Source of the DNA: Nectonema munidae
Lineage: Eukaryota > Nematomorpha > Nectonematoida > Nectonematidae
Length of the DNA: 64,000 bases
Assembly (NCBI GenBank): GCA_030549495.1
Contig: JAUIRK010000916.1
Span: forward strand, 1,277,001 to 1,341,000
Reading direction: 5' to 3'
The notes below the pieces were generated by a model, which was given only the letters and a program-made list of their open reading frames with translations, had not been told where the DNA came from and ran no database searches. Position 1 is the first letter of the stretch. Every line of letters starts with the position of its first letter. Below, in pieces: positions 12,110-23,519 of the stretch. The position numbers and the translations under genes are program-made.

Positions 12110-13725
12110 AAAATGCCATATTATCCTTCGACAAAACAAGAAATTTGCTTAAATTATGTCAATATTCTGAAATCCACTCCTCCCCTTAAAAACACAATTT
12201 CACTTCGAAACAACCTCAAAAAAGACAAGCCAAGAATCATTACAACTCCCGACAAGGGTAAGGCTATTCTGGTTTTTGACAGACAAGTTTACCCAGTAAA
12301 AATACTCTCACTCTTACACGACACCCCTTCTATATGGCTTACCGAAAATTCACAAAGAGAATACAGCTCTACGCCCATAAGTTATTTTAACTCCCCATTT
12401 TACAACACCCGCTCTTATTTTTCCACTTTCCTAGTAGACATGACCTATAATAACAAACGGTCTGTCAAAAACAGAAAAGAATTTTTGACCAACCTCAACA
12501 AATACAAACTACATCTAAACGAATTTGTACTTTGGAATTAGCGCTCACTACCTTGTAAAAAAGATTACTAGATTTTAACCTTTCTAAATACATCCGTCTC
12601 TCTTCTTATACTCTTTATTCAATGACACACTATACCAACAAATTTCAGGCTGTGCAATACGAAGTCACGTCAGCGGAATTCTTGCCGAAATTGTGATCGA
12701 ACAATTAGAAAACAATCTCAGAGATACTTCTCACAACTTTACCAAATCTTACATAAGATACGTTGACGATATTTTGGCAATTTTCAATGATACCCATTTT
12801 ACACCTTTCTATATGAACTCAATTCATGCAAAACAAACTTAAAGTTTACACACGAAGATGAAAAGAACAACTCTATCTCCTTTTAGGATTGCATAATTAC
12901 CTGCTTCACTAATAGTTTCAACAAACAAGTCTACTTAAAATCAAGCCACACATACAGATATTTAGATTTTACGTCAAATCATACACACAACATCTCGGTA
13001 GCCACATCTGTCTTCACAAGAGCCATCAATTACTCAAACAAAACGAATTCAACAACATTTACAAAATAACAACTTCCCAGAAAAACTAATGAAAACTTAC
13101 TTAAATAAATCCATAAATAACACCAAATACTCTTCAACAACAATAGAAGAACATTTTGTAAATGATTTATTTTACATGGTGGAGAATGCAAAAACGAAAG
13201 TTTACACCACTTCAATAAATTGAAGAACCTTTTAAAGAAGCACATCATCGCAGTCTCAAAACTATGAAATCAACTTTCCACCGTTTTTGCACAAAAGAAA
13301 AGAATGTGATCTACGTGCTTAAATGCGAGTAATGCTTCTCTGTCTACATTGGTCAAACACAACACCCTCTCAAACTCCGAATTCAGGAACAAAGGAGAAA
13401 CATTGAAAGATTTTTCTCTTCTTGTACATTACTCACAAATCCCTCAGAAAAAATAGAACATATTCACACAAACCCCCTTCACAATTTTTCCACAGAAGAT
13501 CATGTCATACTACAAAAACCCTCACTTCATGCTTCTAACACAAACTCCATCAACAACAAAATACGTTTCTCCTACGCTCACTTCAATTTATTTTAGCCCT
13601 GAAAAAATTCATTTCACAAACCACACTTTTTCCAGTTCAACTTCTCCCATTCGCTTCACAACTTTCACTCCTCCCTTCCAACTCCACTTCTACTGCGTTG
13701 GATAAAGCTTTTTGCTGAAGCGAAA
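12110..13725 (+). mobile_element. Broken Penelope-like retroelement (reverse transcriptase + GIY-YIG nuclease)
   Basis: The first frame (12113-12541) has the N-terminal Penelope signature DKPRIITTPDKGKAILVFDR. Near 12660-12790 lies GSHVSGILAEI and then YIRYVDDILAIF, the polymerase active site. Near 13310-13400 there is VIYVLKCE and VYIGQTQHPLKLRIQEQR, a GIY-YIG nuclease, and a conserved tail follows. RT followed by GIY-YIG is specific for Penelope-like elements. The coding region is broken several times, so it is a fossil. It is independent of the ABCC gene, which starts 280 bp away in the opposite direction. Confidence 0.88.
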
Positions 13726-13830
13726 TTAACCCGTTATCGACCAGAATAATCAGACGATATCCAATGTAAAGCAGACGATTCAGATTTTTGTAAAGTCGAC
13801 ATATGTCGACTGTGGTCGATAACGGGTTAA
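13726..13830. mobile_element. piggyBac-type MITE, 105 bp
   Basis: TTAA flanks both sides and the ends CCCGTTATCGACCA are perfect 14-bp inverted repeats. TTAA duplication plus CCC termini are the piggyBac hallmark. Relatives lie at 58423-58559, 61186-61248 and 62542-62672. The inside carries GTCGACATATGTCGAC, a short palindrome. Confidence 0.85.
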
Positions 13831-14335
13831 TCAAGTTTTTTCAAAATTTTGTTTCTAATAAAAATGATTTTACACCTTATTTTTAATCTCATATCCTTAC
13901 ATCCTAATTTTAATTGCTGAAAAATTTGTAGTTATTGCTCTCTGAAAGTACTGAAAACTAAAAAAAACCCCTACACTTCCATGTTTCTTTTTCTTTGATC
14001 TTTCCCTTTCTGTTACAAAATCTCACATCAAATTTTACAACATTGCAAAAAAACTAGAAATTATAAACAAAACCTTGCAAAATCTTGCTTTTTAGCGCGT
14101 TTACAATTCCTATTCTTCGTAAAAAATTACAGTAAAAAAAATATAAAAATAAAATTTCAATTTGCCTTCACACTTAAGAAAGAAAAACTTTTAATTTAAA
14201 AAACGACTACTTCAAAGTAGTGATTTTTTTATTTATTACTTTATAAACTTTTTCATTTTTTCGTAGAAATTTCTTACAAGTAATGCTTCTTTGCCTGTGA
14301 GTAGTGATTTTTCCCTACTACTAGATAATCTGCGT

Positions 14336-16802
14336 TCTCGGGAATTAGTGATTCTTTTGCGGGAACCCCGGATCCCTTTTGAAAAAAAGGCCCAAGAATA
14401 TAATAAAATTTATCAAATGTAATTGAAAAAAGTTAAGTTTTTATTCATTGATAATAATTAATTTACCTAAATACCCTGTTAAATCTAAAAAGGATTTTGC
14501 GCTTAGTTTACATTTTTTAATTATAAGGTAAAGGTACCTACCATGCGGTGTAAAAAACCTAACTCACGCCTCCGATAATATGTATATATGATATTAAAAA
14601 TTAGTAAAGATATTTTATAGCTTATATTTTTTTTAGTAACTATATTTTGAAGCTTTTTATTTTTATCATGGCTTTGTTATTTTAATCAATGCGGCTATCC
14701 AATTATTGAAAACTTGTGTCAAAATCATAGTAATTATCATTCTTTTTTGATACTTCTATTTTAAATTTGCCATTAAATTAATTTTGTATATATTTGAAAT
14801 ATTTTAAATTTCCTATTTTTAATCTCAATTTTCATTTAGAATACATTTTAAAATCTTTAATACAAATCAAGTCTTGTGTGGAATATTTTCACAAAAACTT
14901 CAGGTGAAGGTGTGTAATGCCGAAAATGTAATTGTGTTTTGAAACAATCAACCTTTTACTTGTGCCAAGACTATACTTCAAATAGCATAAAAAGAAACAT
15001 TGAGCAAAAGGAAGCCCTGAAGCTTTGCAGATCTTGCATCTGATTCAAAACAAGTATCAATTTCAAAAAAGAAAAAGAAACATTAGAAGAAATTGTATCT
15101 AAGCTTGCTACTTTAAATGGCGTTAGTGTACATGCAATTACACATAGTATCATTAATGGATGATAGAAGTTACTTTTTGCCCAAAAATCCAAGTGTATAT
15201 AAAGCATGACAAAGATGAAATTTTTGAGAAATTTAATTCAGGATTTAGATGAGTATTTTGCAATAAATAAGAGACGATATTTTAATGGAAATGTTCATTT
15301 TAATGAAGGTCAGTTTGGGAATGCTTAGAATGAGTGGACAATGTTTCGCTGAAGTTCTTCAAAGAGTCCTAAAAACAAAATTAGAAGAGTTTGGAATTGT
15401 TATAGCAACGCAAGTTGTAGTCTGTGTCAGGGATGGTGCAAGTGTAATGGTTAAACTTGGGAAATTATTTGAACGTGAACATCATCAATGTTACGTACAC
15501 TGTGTTACACCTTGCAATTTGTGAGGTTCTTTATAATAAAAAAAATCCCAGTCTATAAGTGAAAACGAAGAAGAATACTTATCAGAAGAAGGAAATGACG
15601 ATTTTGATAGATCTTAATACAGGATTAGAAATTGACGACACATAAACAAGTCAACAATAAAATATACAATTTTTAATTTCAAGTAAAAAAGAAACAAAGT
15701 TAAATCAGACAATGGGAAAAATAAGAAGAATTGTGAAAATTTTAAGAAGGTTGCCTTCAAAAAATGAAATTTTACAGAAATTCTTTAAAACTCAATTTAG
15801 ATGTGAAAAACAGCGATTCTGGATTCAAAAAGACGAAAAATAGCTTATTAGAAATGCTGGAAGGATTTTTAGAATTGAAATCAGCTTTAGCTAAAGCACT
15901 AATCGATATCAAAAACTTTGATACATTAATGGAAAACGAAATTATTATTATAAATAACATTGTTGCAGTTTTACAGCCACTGAAAGTTGGATTAGAAAAA
16001 TTGTGAAGTCGAAATGTTACTTTGCTTACAGCTGAAGGAGTTTCATTTCATTATTATGGAATTGAGGAAATAAAGTTCACTATTAGCAATGAATCTAAAA
16101 AAACCTTTACTTAAAGATTTGTTCAAAGACGAAATCCGAAACTAATCAGCTTACTACAATATTTAAATTTAGGAAAAAAATATGAAAGTTTGAATAATGC
16201 AAATGATTTAATTTTTCTGCAAGATAAAAAATTTATATTTGAATATGCTCTAATTGGAAAAAAAATTTTTTTTAATTGATTCAAATGATGAATCTTCCTT
16301 CACAATAAGATGAAGAAAATGGCTTTATTGATTGCCAATCGAAAGAAAAGCTAGAAAAGACAATTAAAAGTAAAATTTAAAAAAGTGAAAGCACCACCTC
16401 TCAATTCTCAAATATTTTTTTCCAGCAAAAGTTTCAAACAAGAAATAAATATGTTTGAAGCAATAGGAATGCAATCTTCTAACATTATTCTGCTAGAAAA
16501 TGCTTTAATAACTATCCTTTCTACTTCGGTTGAATCTGAAATAGCTTTTTCAGCAACCACTTTGTTCATAAAAAATAAGGACTCGGCTAAGTGGAAAAAG
16601 TATTAATTGTTTGTGTTTTATTAAAAGTTTTTATAGTTAGAGAAAATGACATTTTTTTGCATCTAGTCTGGAATAAAAATAAAGCTTTGAATTTTCAAAA
16701 CCTATATAAATTCATGACAATAACAAACTTTTTGAAAAAAATTTCACAAAATTCCATTCCCAGGAACCTGGGATTAATATTTTTTCCCGTTAATTTCCGG
16801 GA
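14336..16802 (+). mobile_element. Broken hAT transposon
   Basis: The ends are weakly inverted (TCTCGGGAATTA at 14336; reverse of the right end TCCCGGAAATTA). A BED-finger-like start lies near 14870-14960 (SVWNYFTKTSGEGV in part). A catalytic-core block with the hAT motif VCVRDGASVMVKLG and YVHCVTPCNL is at 15285-15524. The C-terminal dimerisation block with TSVESEIAFSATTLF is at 16385-16606. Frame changes and stops separate the blocks, so no transposase can be made. A SINE remnant (about 14522-14556) is nested in it. Confidence 0.75.
14522..14556 (-). repeat. Remnant of the tRNA-derived SINE 3' end
   Basis: Read on the minus strand this is similar to the SINE tail (ACACCCC.CGGTACCTTTAC) of the copies at 30005-30165 and 44524-44657. 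Only the last 35 bp or so remain. Confidence 0.4.
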
Positions 16803-16959
16803 CAAAAATAATGATGATAAAACAGAAACACTAGTAGTAAGGCATAAACAAATTTTTATTATTCTATTTTTTCTTTCCTATATTTTTTAACTGAAAAATA
16901 AGATTTGTCTTTTTATTTAACAAATTTGATATAAAAAATAATCAAAAATAACCCATCTT

Positions 16960-18474
16960 TGGATGAGCTGTTGATGATGACCTCTAAGAATTGTCTAAAG
17001 TTCATCGAAAAGGATTTAGGGAAAATTTAAGCTGTACATTCTTCCCATTTGCATCATTCTGATGAAAATAGTTTTTCAAATCTAATTGGAGGCTTAACAA
17101 GTGTTCTATGATCTCTTGTTGCAGCTCCTCCAAAAGTGGTTCTTCACCAAAGATCTGAGTCAGGCGTTGGAAGAGAGCTACATTTCCCCCTTCAACTTTC
17201 TTCTTGCAAAGAACAAGTTTGCTAAGGAAAAATCTGATGACATCGGTATGCATTAACATCGTGATATCTGAGCCCTGTAGCTGCCGGCTGAGTTCATTCA
17301 AAGCTTACAACAGGTCTTCCAAGTATGCAAGATTTCATTTTAATGACTCTCGAATGTCCCTTAACAAATGCTCCGTCCCTTTCACTTGATATGTCAGAAA
17401 TATCTCCAATTCATCAAAGAGCTTTAGAACGAGAACATTGCCCTTTAACATCCAATGATCATATGTGTAAAAAAGAGGTCTTTGTGGACAGAACCCATGC
17501 TTTAGAATAACTTGCGAAACAGCCTCTTCTTGAGTGCCACTCCTTTGATATGGTTGAAGATGGGGATTGTAGTTGTTAAGGTGACTTTGAGATAAGCAGG
17601 GAGTGTTTTGGAGACAAGAGGCCAACCGTTGTGTTGTAAAAAATATGGGTTCTTCTTGACCAAAGTAACCAATCCTGGCTTAGAACCGAGAATGTTGGGA
17701 GCCCGTCCATAGAGACACAAACCAAACTTGAGAACAAGAGTTTTTGCTCTTGAAGGAAGTTTGACATCATGTTCATGATAACTTCCGCCTTTGTAATTGT
17801 CATCAGTGCGTTACAGAAGAGACTTGAAAGAGAATCATGTACTATGATCCAATCTCTGTAGCTTGAGCTCGTGTTCTTTCATTTTAAAGTAGGCTCAACC
17901 CTTACTGCCCAATTCCAAATGAACTTTACTGAGATGCTCCTTCAGCTTGAAGAGTTTAGACTCTCATTAAAAAATATAATCTTCTTGCATATGACATACA
18001 ACCGCAACTGCACGACATTGTTCACGATAGATGAGAAACCGAATTTTCGTTATGCGTATTTTTCTTCGTCATTTGCAAAGCTAACTATCAAGCATTAACA
18101 ACGAAAATAGTCCTACGAATAGGCCGGTAGCACACGATTTCCAAAAAGTACATTTTCAAAAAATAAATTTTTTTAATATTTTGATTAACAAAATTTATTT
18201 TAAGATTTTTAAACAAAATATTCTTTTCATTTTTATAAATTAATGATCTGGAAAATTTAACCTCTAGATAATTCGGTCTCTTAAGTAGTAGTGTCTTGTA
18301 ACCGAATTTTCAACAAACCTTATCAACGGGGCTGCGTACAACAAAACATTAAACAAAATAACAAAAATTCCAAATCACCATAAAAAATTTCCTCAAAATC
18401 TTGGCCACTCCATGAGCCCGAGAAAAAGGCGTGTGACCCCTTTGGAGTCATAACCCACAGTTTCGGAACGACTG
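16960..18474 (-). mobile_element. Broken hAT transposon of the ZBED5/GTF2IRD2-like type
   Basis: On the minus strand the order is: a terminus CAGTCGTTCCGAAACTGTGG ending at 18474, typical of this hAT group; a BED zinc-finger region near 17950-18070 (CVVCM-like, NESLNSSKLKEHLSKVH in pieces); a core near 17500-17800 with MDGLPTFSVL and SKPGLVTLVKKN; then YDHWMLKGNVLVLKLFDELEIFL, the counterpart of the family's RWLSRGKVL.RLFEL; and MNELSRQLQGSD near 17301. The frame breaks at several points. The 3' end of the element is not identified; the last family match is near 17002. Confidence 0.78.
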
Positions 18475-18914
18475 CTCTAGAGTGTGTCTGTGTGTTCGTT
18501 CACTTGCAAACTACGTCGTCACTATAATGAAATCACATGCTTACTCGCCGCAAAACGTTTGTCCTCTCTTTATTCTTGTGTGATCGTCACTAAAATGAAA
18601 GATATAGAATAGTCATCCAATGATCTTTATCCTTCCTACCATTCAACATTAATTGTTACCTATTTGAGCGAAGCGAAAAACGAATTTATAATTATGATGT
18701 AACTTTCTATTACAGTATTACACTCCTTCATGTATTTAAAGAAGGCATAATAGAAGATTATATTTTAAAAGTTTTTGTCTACTTCGTAAGATGAACGATT
18801 CTATGAAAAAATCGAATTCAAAGAAGAAGGAAACTCTACAAAATATAATGATATATCACATTTTTTCTTTGACATTTACCACGCTGTCAGTCTCTCTTCT
18901 CTCTATATGGGTAT
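18475..18914. other. Spacer without recognised gene
   Basis: AT-rich sequence with no open reading frame of note and no repeat partner recognised elsewhere in the window. Confidence 0.4.
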
Positions 18915-19270
18915 GAGGTTTTAGCAAACCAAGGTAAACCTGTCCTAAAACAAATGAGTTTGCATTTTTTTTCTATTTTTAATTAAATATATTCCATTTA
19001 AAAAATATATAAAGAAAAAAAATTCTTGTTATATTTTAAAAATACTTTTTTGAGATTTGAATTTAGCGAACCCTGGCTAACCCGTCCTAAAACAGATGAG
19101 TTTAATTTTTTTTCTAATTATTTTTATAAAATTTATTACTATATTTCAAAAATGACATTATCTAACCCTTACTATAAGCCTAAAAAATCTCGTATTCTTT
19201 TTACAAATATATTTTAAAAATGACATTATCAAACCCTAACCATAAGCCAAAAAATCTCTTAACTAGGATC
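18915..19270. repeat. Two adjacent local duplications
   Basis: A first pair (about 18920-18990 and 19062-19135) shares CC(T/C)GTCCTAAAACA(A/G)ATGAGTTT and a T-rich run. A second pair (about 19143-19206 and 19207-19260) shares AAAAATGACATTATC(T/A)AACCCT and ATAAGCC. Both are head-to-tail. Reading frames across them are by-products of the AT-rich sequence. Confidence 0.6.
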
Positions 19271-19991
19271 CTTTTTTATACTTCGTTAATAACATAGAGA
19301 TCATTAAAAAAATGCCTCTCTCTTTTTCAAAAAAACAATAATTTTTATCAAATTGTCTTCCTATTTTTATATTTCCAATCAAAACCGCAGCAATTATAGA
19401 AAAGTATGAAATTAAATATACTGGAAGGTCTAGCTATACTTCTGTAATATCTAATTGAATAAATATTTAAAGAAGAGTGATCCTTACACCCTTGTCTCCC
19501 ATTTGTTATTATATAGCAAATGATACATAGAAATTTTTTTTTATCATAAATGGAAGTAATATGTTATTGATTATAGTGAATAAAATTATGAGAGGTTATT
19601 GGATGTCTTTATTCTCCTGAAAGTTCTGAGGATAGTGACTAAAAATATTAGGTGTTGTATCTTGAGTCCAGCCTCTTGAGGTTTTAGAAGATATCAAAGA
19701 TTTTCCATTATTAAAGTTTAAATGTTATAACCAACGAATTAAATAAATTTTTCAATTAAGTTTTACATAATGCATACATTACAAAATATTATTTATATAC
19801 TGAATATGTATGGAGTATGGACCACTTATATAGTCATGAAGGTATAACTCGGGCATATGTGATTCATATTCTTCCAAATTGCAAATATTTTCAATTAATT
19901 ATATTCTAAAAGGGTGTGTAAAATTTTGACTGAAAGTGGGATTTTTAAATTTCAATAATTTTGTAAAAAAAAAGATATATAGTAGTCCCCA
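19271..19991. other. Spacer without recognised gene
   Basis: AT-rich non-coding sequence. I see no gene, transposon end or tandem repeat that I can support. Confidence 0.4.
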
Positions 19992-20027
19992 GTCTGGCAA
20001 GTTATCTCCCATATGGTCTTGCCAGAC
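19992..20027 (+). other. Perfect 10-bp hairpin with a CATATGGT loop
   Basis: GTCTGGCAAG (19992-20001) pairs fully with CTTGCCAGAC (20018-20027) around a 16-base loop ending CCCATATGGT. A hairpin with the same loop end but a different stem (GTCTTCTAA/TTAGAAGAC) lies at 23287-23326 inside the dispersed repeat, with a weaker third copy at about 36763-36805. The function is unknown. Confidence 0.55.
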
Positions 20028-20711
20028 CTCTAATACTAAATTTTGTGAAGAGGATATATTACATATTAATCTTCCCGAAACCTTTTTAAGGTTGAAAGGA
20101 AGACACAAAATGTTTTGAAAGGATGATATTGAACAGCATTTTTTGGTTTTCTCTTACTTCAAAAAAAAATTTTAAAATCTATTCTTCTATATCTAAAAGT
20201 CTATATTTTTTTATAGTATTTACAAGACTTGTTTGGCTTGTGATTAAACTTTCTATAAGGTTAAGTCATAGAATGAATATTTGAAATCTATTGATACATA
20301 ATGCGAGTTTGAGCTATATTTGATCAGAGGTAGTAATGTAGCCAGGAATGTGAATAATAGGTCATGCATTTTTTCAGCGGGGCAAATATATTTTATAGCA
20401 CATAACTATATAAGAAGGTATTCTCCATAATTTAAAGCTTAAAAAGTTTTTCCCTATTGATTACTGTAACTGAAAGAGTAAAATTAATGTAATAGAATAT
20501 AAAAGTTAGGAAAATGCCCTTATTATATTTGCTAAATAATCAATCTAATATATATATTTTTTTTAGTTTTTTAAGTTTTGAATTTTTTTGAAATTTTTTT
20601 AGTACAAATAATTTTATTTCATTTACATGAAATTATAACGTATAACTTAGGGAATGGAATAGCTAATTTATATCAATTGAAGGTTCTTTCAAAATTTTTA
20701 AATCTTAATTC
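20028..20711. other. Spacer with one transposon-like terminus
   Basis: At about 20327 the sequence cagaggtagtaatgtagcca resembles the CAGNGGCGTAGCCAG terminus also seen at 5719 and 12020. Otherwise AT-rich and without a gene. Confidence 0.35.
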
Positions 20712-21866
20712 TCTATTTAAAAGGGCCAAATTTAAATTCACGGCTTCATACCTGTCAATTCATAGACCCAAGCCTAAATATGCTATCAAACAATTTACTT
20801 TACTGACTGAATATGTTTGGGTAGAATATGAACATAGCTAGGCATAAAGGCGTTAATTAACGAAGTTGAGAATTTTTATTTATTTTTAACCTTTAAATTT
20901 AATGCAAAAGTGTTTAAACTTCCGTTAATAAACACGAATCCGTTAAACGTTAATAAACTTTTTTTTCCAATGATTTTTAAGTTCAATTCTTATTCAAAAA
21001 AATCTTATTTTTTACGATTTAAACAATTTTTTTAATTTTTAAAAAATTTGAATTGAAAATTATATTATTTTACCGATTTGTAAAATTTTTATAACTTGCA
21101 AGGATTTAATAGTTATTTTTTTTTAGCTTATTTAGAAAAAGTTTTAATGTCTAATCCAAAAAATCAACCAGCGAGTACAGGTATTACTGGAAACGAAGAT
21201 AAAGAAAATCCCTGGAAGATTACTTTTCAATTAATCGCAAAGATAGAAATAAAATAGTTTTTAGCTGCAAGCTTTGCTTACATGCAAATGCGCTTTTAAA
21301 GTAAATAAGTCAAGCCTTGACAGTTTGAAGGAGCATATCAAAACAAACCATTCGGTTAATTTCGTAAAATTTAAAGAGGTAATCAAATTAAGTTCAGTCC
21401 GAAGAAAATCAAAAATAGGACTTTTCATATTATCGGTACCAGTATATAAAATGCATCAAACCGACTTCCACATTTGCTTCTTAAAAGACAGCGCCAACAA
21501 ATTATAACGAAGTCCTTAGAAGCTTCTTCTGGCTGTAACATATCTCAGAGTGCAGTGAACCAAAGAATTTTAGAGTTTTTTGCGTTCAATACTTTACCAC
21601 TTCACGTAGTCGACGCTAAATTTTTTGAAGCGCTGATTAAAACTTTGAACCGCAGTAAAAGCTCTATGCCTAGGAGAACATTGAGTAGAAAAATTGTGAA
21701 TCTGTACACTGATAAAGCAATACCAATTAAAAAAAGAGGTGTTTTCAATTTTATTAAAGTACACATTTGTGTATCCAAAATTCAAATGTTTAATATTCAG
21801 GTCTCATTGATTCGTAAAAATAAAATCGAATAATATGATGGCACAATGTTTAGAAAAAGTAATAAA

Positions 21867-22230
21867 CTAAGCGTACACTGTGTTAAAGAGTGATTTCGTA
21901 CTAACATGCACACTTACAATAAGTATATCATTACTACCAGCAATATATGCTGAGAAATGTGCTTACTACTACTACTAGATTGATTGAGATCGTAACGGTA
22001 CATTCAATACATAAGTAGATAAAGATCATCAAAGCTAAGTGTTGACGGCTAGTTGGTTGATATGGTTTGAACACCAAAGTGGAACTGATGAGGATTCAAT
22101 AGCCGAAACCGGTCTTTCACACAGTGTACGCTTAGTGATGATGATCAAATACAAGAGAACTTACCATTTCTAGTTATAACTAACAGCTTGTATGCACAAT
22201 TACAATAAGTATATATTCATTTGCATTGTT
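21867..22230 (+). mobile_element. Nested Penelope/retrozyme-like terminal repeat carrying a hammerhead
   Basis: This interrupts the hAT coding blocks. A direct repeat of about 22 bp (ATGCACA.TTACAATAAG at 21906 and again at 22192) spaces a unit of 286 bp that contains the hammerhead motif. A 23-bp arm at 21867-21889 is the reverse complement of 22113-22135 with one mismatch, so a part-copy lies inverted at the left. Direct units plus an inverted part-copy and a hammerhead are known from Penelope-like terminal repeats. The exact ends are not resolved. Confidence 0.55.
22071..22127 (+). ncRNA. Type I hammerhead self-cleaving ribozyme motif
   Basis: The conserved core is present in order: CTGATGA (22085-22091), a short stem-loop GG...CC (22092-22104), GAAA (22105-22108), the palindromic stem III CCGG (22109-22112), and cleavage triplet GTC (22112-22114). 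Stem I pairs GTGGAA (22079-22084) with TTTCAC (22115-22120), six pairs including one G-U, and after an internal loop ACAC (22071-22074) pairs with GTGT (22124-22127). A tiny palindromic stem III is what Penelope-like elements and retrozymes use, where the active form is thought to be a dimer. Stem II is weak here, with two G-C pairs, a mismatch and a T-A pair. Motif recognition is by eye; activity is unproved. Confidence 0.72.
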
Positions 22231-23519
22231 ACTACAAAAATTGCAATTTTACGAACAACAACAACAAAAAAACCTTTCACCCTATTTGGATACACATGTT
22301 TGTGTTTTTTAAATTGAATTTCTATTTTCCAAACGAAATTTTAGTACTCTGGACGCAATTCAATGGGTGGTGTCAGTCAGCTGCTGCTTTCCACCCAAAG
22401 GTTCGTTTTATGTGGTTAGAAAATTTAGACAGAAATAAAATGAATAAAAAAATTAAGATGGAAATTTTGGTTGAAGATGCATAAAACAATGTTCTTGCAA
22501 TATGAAATTTTCTAATGAAGAGAGCATAAAACAATATGAAAAAGATGATTTTTTTCTGACATAATAGGGAAAAAAGCAATGAAGTGTAATCAGAAGTCAA
22601 TAGAAGATAAAGCAAAAAATTTGGTATATACATGCTTACAAGCCGAATCCAGCAATTTGATGACAGATGTTTAATTGATTTGTTCATCAAAACAAACACA
22701 GCGATTCCTTCAAGCGCAGCAGTTGAGCGCTTGTTTTCAATTGGAAAAGATATTCTTAGGGCATCACTCTTTGATGCCCACTTTGAAAAACCTCTTTTCT
22801 TAAAGGAATTCGTGAAGGAAAAGATGTCAATTAAGTGAAATTTTTTAAATCATAAAATTCGGGGTCGTTTTATAAATAAAGTTATTAATTTTTACCATTT
22901 GGTTAAAGGTTTAACGTTAACTTCCATTAATAATATACAACAAAACTTACGAAACTGGGCTTAATGAAGTTAATTTTTTATTTAACGGTGCTCACCTTTG
23001 AATATAAAGATTATATAAGATGATTCTTTGTTTTTCTGCCTTACTAATTTAGCTTGGTAAAATTTCGTTGCTAAAAATTTTAAAATTTAATTTTAAGCCA
23101 CAATGTATCTCAGTAGAGAGTAATCATTCTACATAACCAATTCATTTGATATGAGCCAGGCTTGCTGACAAATAGTTAGAAGAGAGACTGAGAAAAATCT
23201 TTTATCTCATAATCAATATTGCATCGATAGCGGGGTTGTCGAATAATCTACTGTCAGATAAATTAGGTCTGACTGTATTACCATGAGTCTTCTAATACAA
23301 CTCTTTCCATATGGTCTTTAGAAGACCAAGACATTTCAGAAATTCTGTTCCCTAAAGATTTACAAAAGAGATCATTTTAGAGCCATGGTATAAAATCTTC
23401 ACTCGTTTAGAATATAGCATATCTAGCGATAGAAAAAACTGTCACTATCGGTTTAAATAACTGGTAAATAGCAATAAGGAGTGATAAAGGCTTAATTACA
23501 TCCGATGAGTGAGTAATGA

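Larger units (their letters stand above)
20833..23000 (+). mobile_element. hAT transposon, 2168 bp, broken, with target duplication
   Basis: The left end CATAGCTAGGCATAAAGG and the reversed right end CAAAGGTGAGCACC fit hAT termini (CANAGNTNNGCA). The flanks AATATGAA (20825-20832) and AATATAAA (23001-23008) are an 8-bp duplication with one difference, and copy B shows the unoccupied site (AATATGAA followed by GATTATAT). Inside are a zinc-finger-like block (21274-21360), a central block with SLEASSGCNISQSAVNQRI, and at the 3' side AAAFHPKVRFMWLENLD and [19 protein letters not shown], the hAT dimerisation motif. Frames are broken and a further repeat is nested at about 21867-22230. Confidence 0.88.
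20712..23510 (+). repeat. Dispersed repeat copy A, split by a hAT insertion
   Basis: Outside the hAT insertion (20833-23000), this sequence matches 36486-39332 collinearly. Shared stretches include CATACCTGTCAATTCATAGA, GGGGTTGTCGAATAATCT, CATATGGTCTTTAGAAGAC and GGCTTAATTACATCCGAT. Copy A has about 100 bp near 23020-23130 that copy B lacks. The repeat codes for nothing I recognise. In both copies its end is followed by a ZBED-type hAT fragment. Confidence 0.85.

Noticed and set aside
12113-12541. Possible host gene with 142 codons
   Set aside because: The translation is the N-terminal part of a Penelope-like reverse transcriptase and is followed by the other parts of that element.
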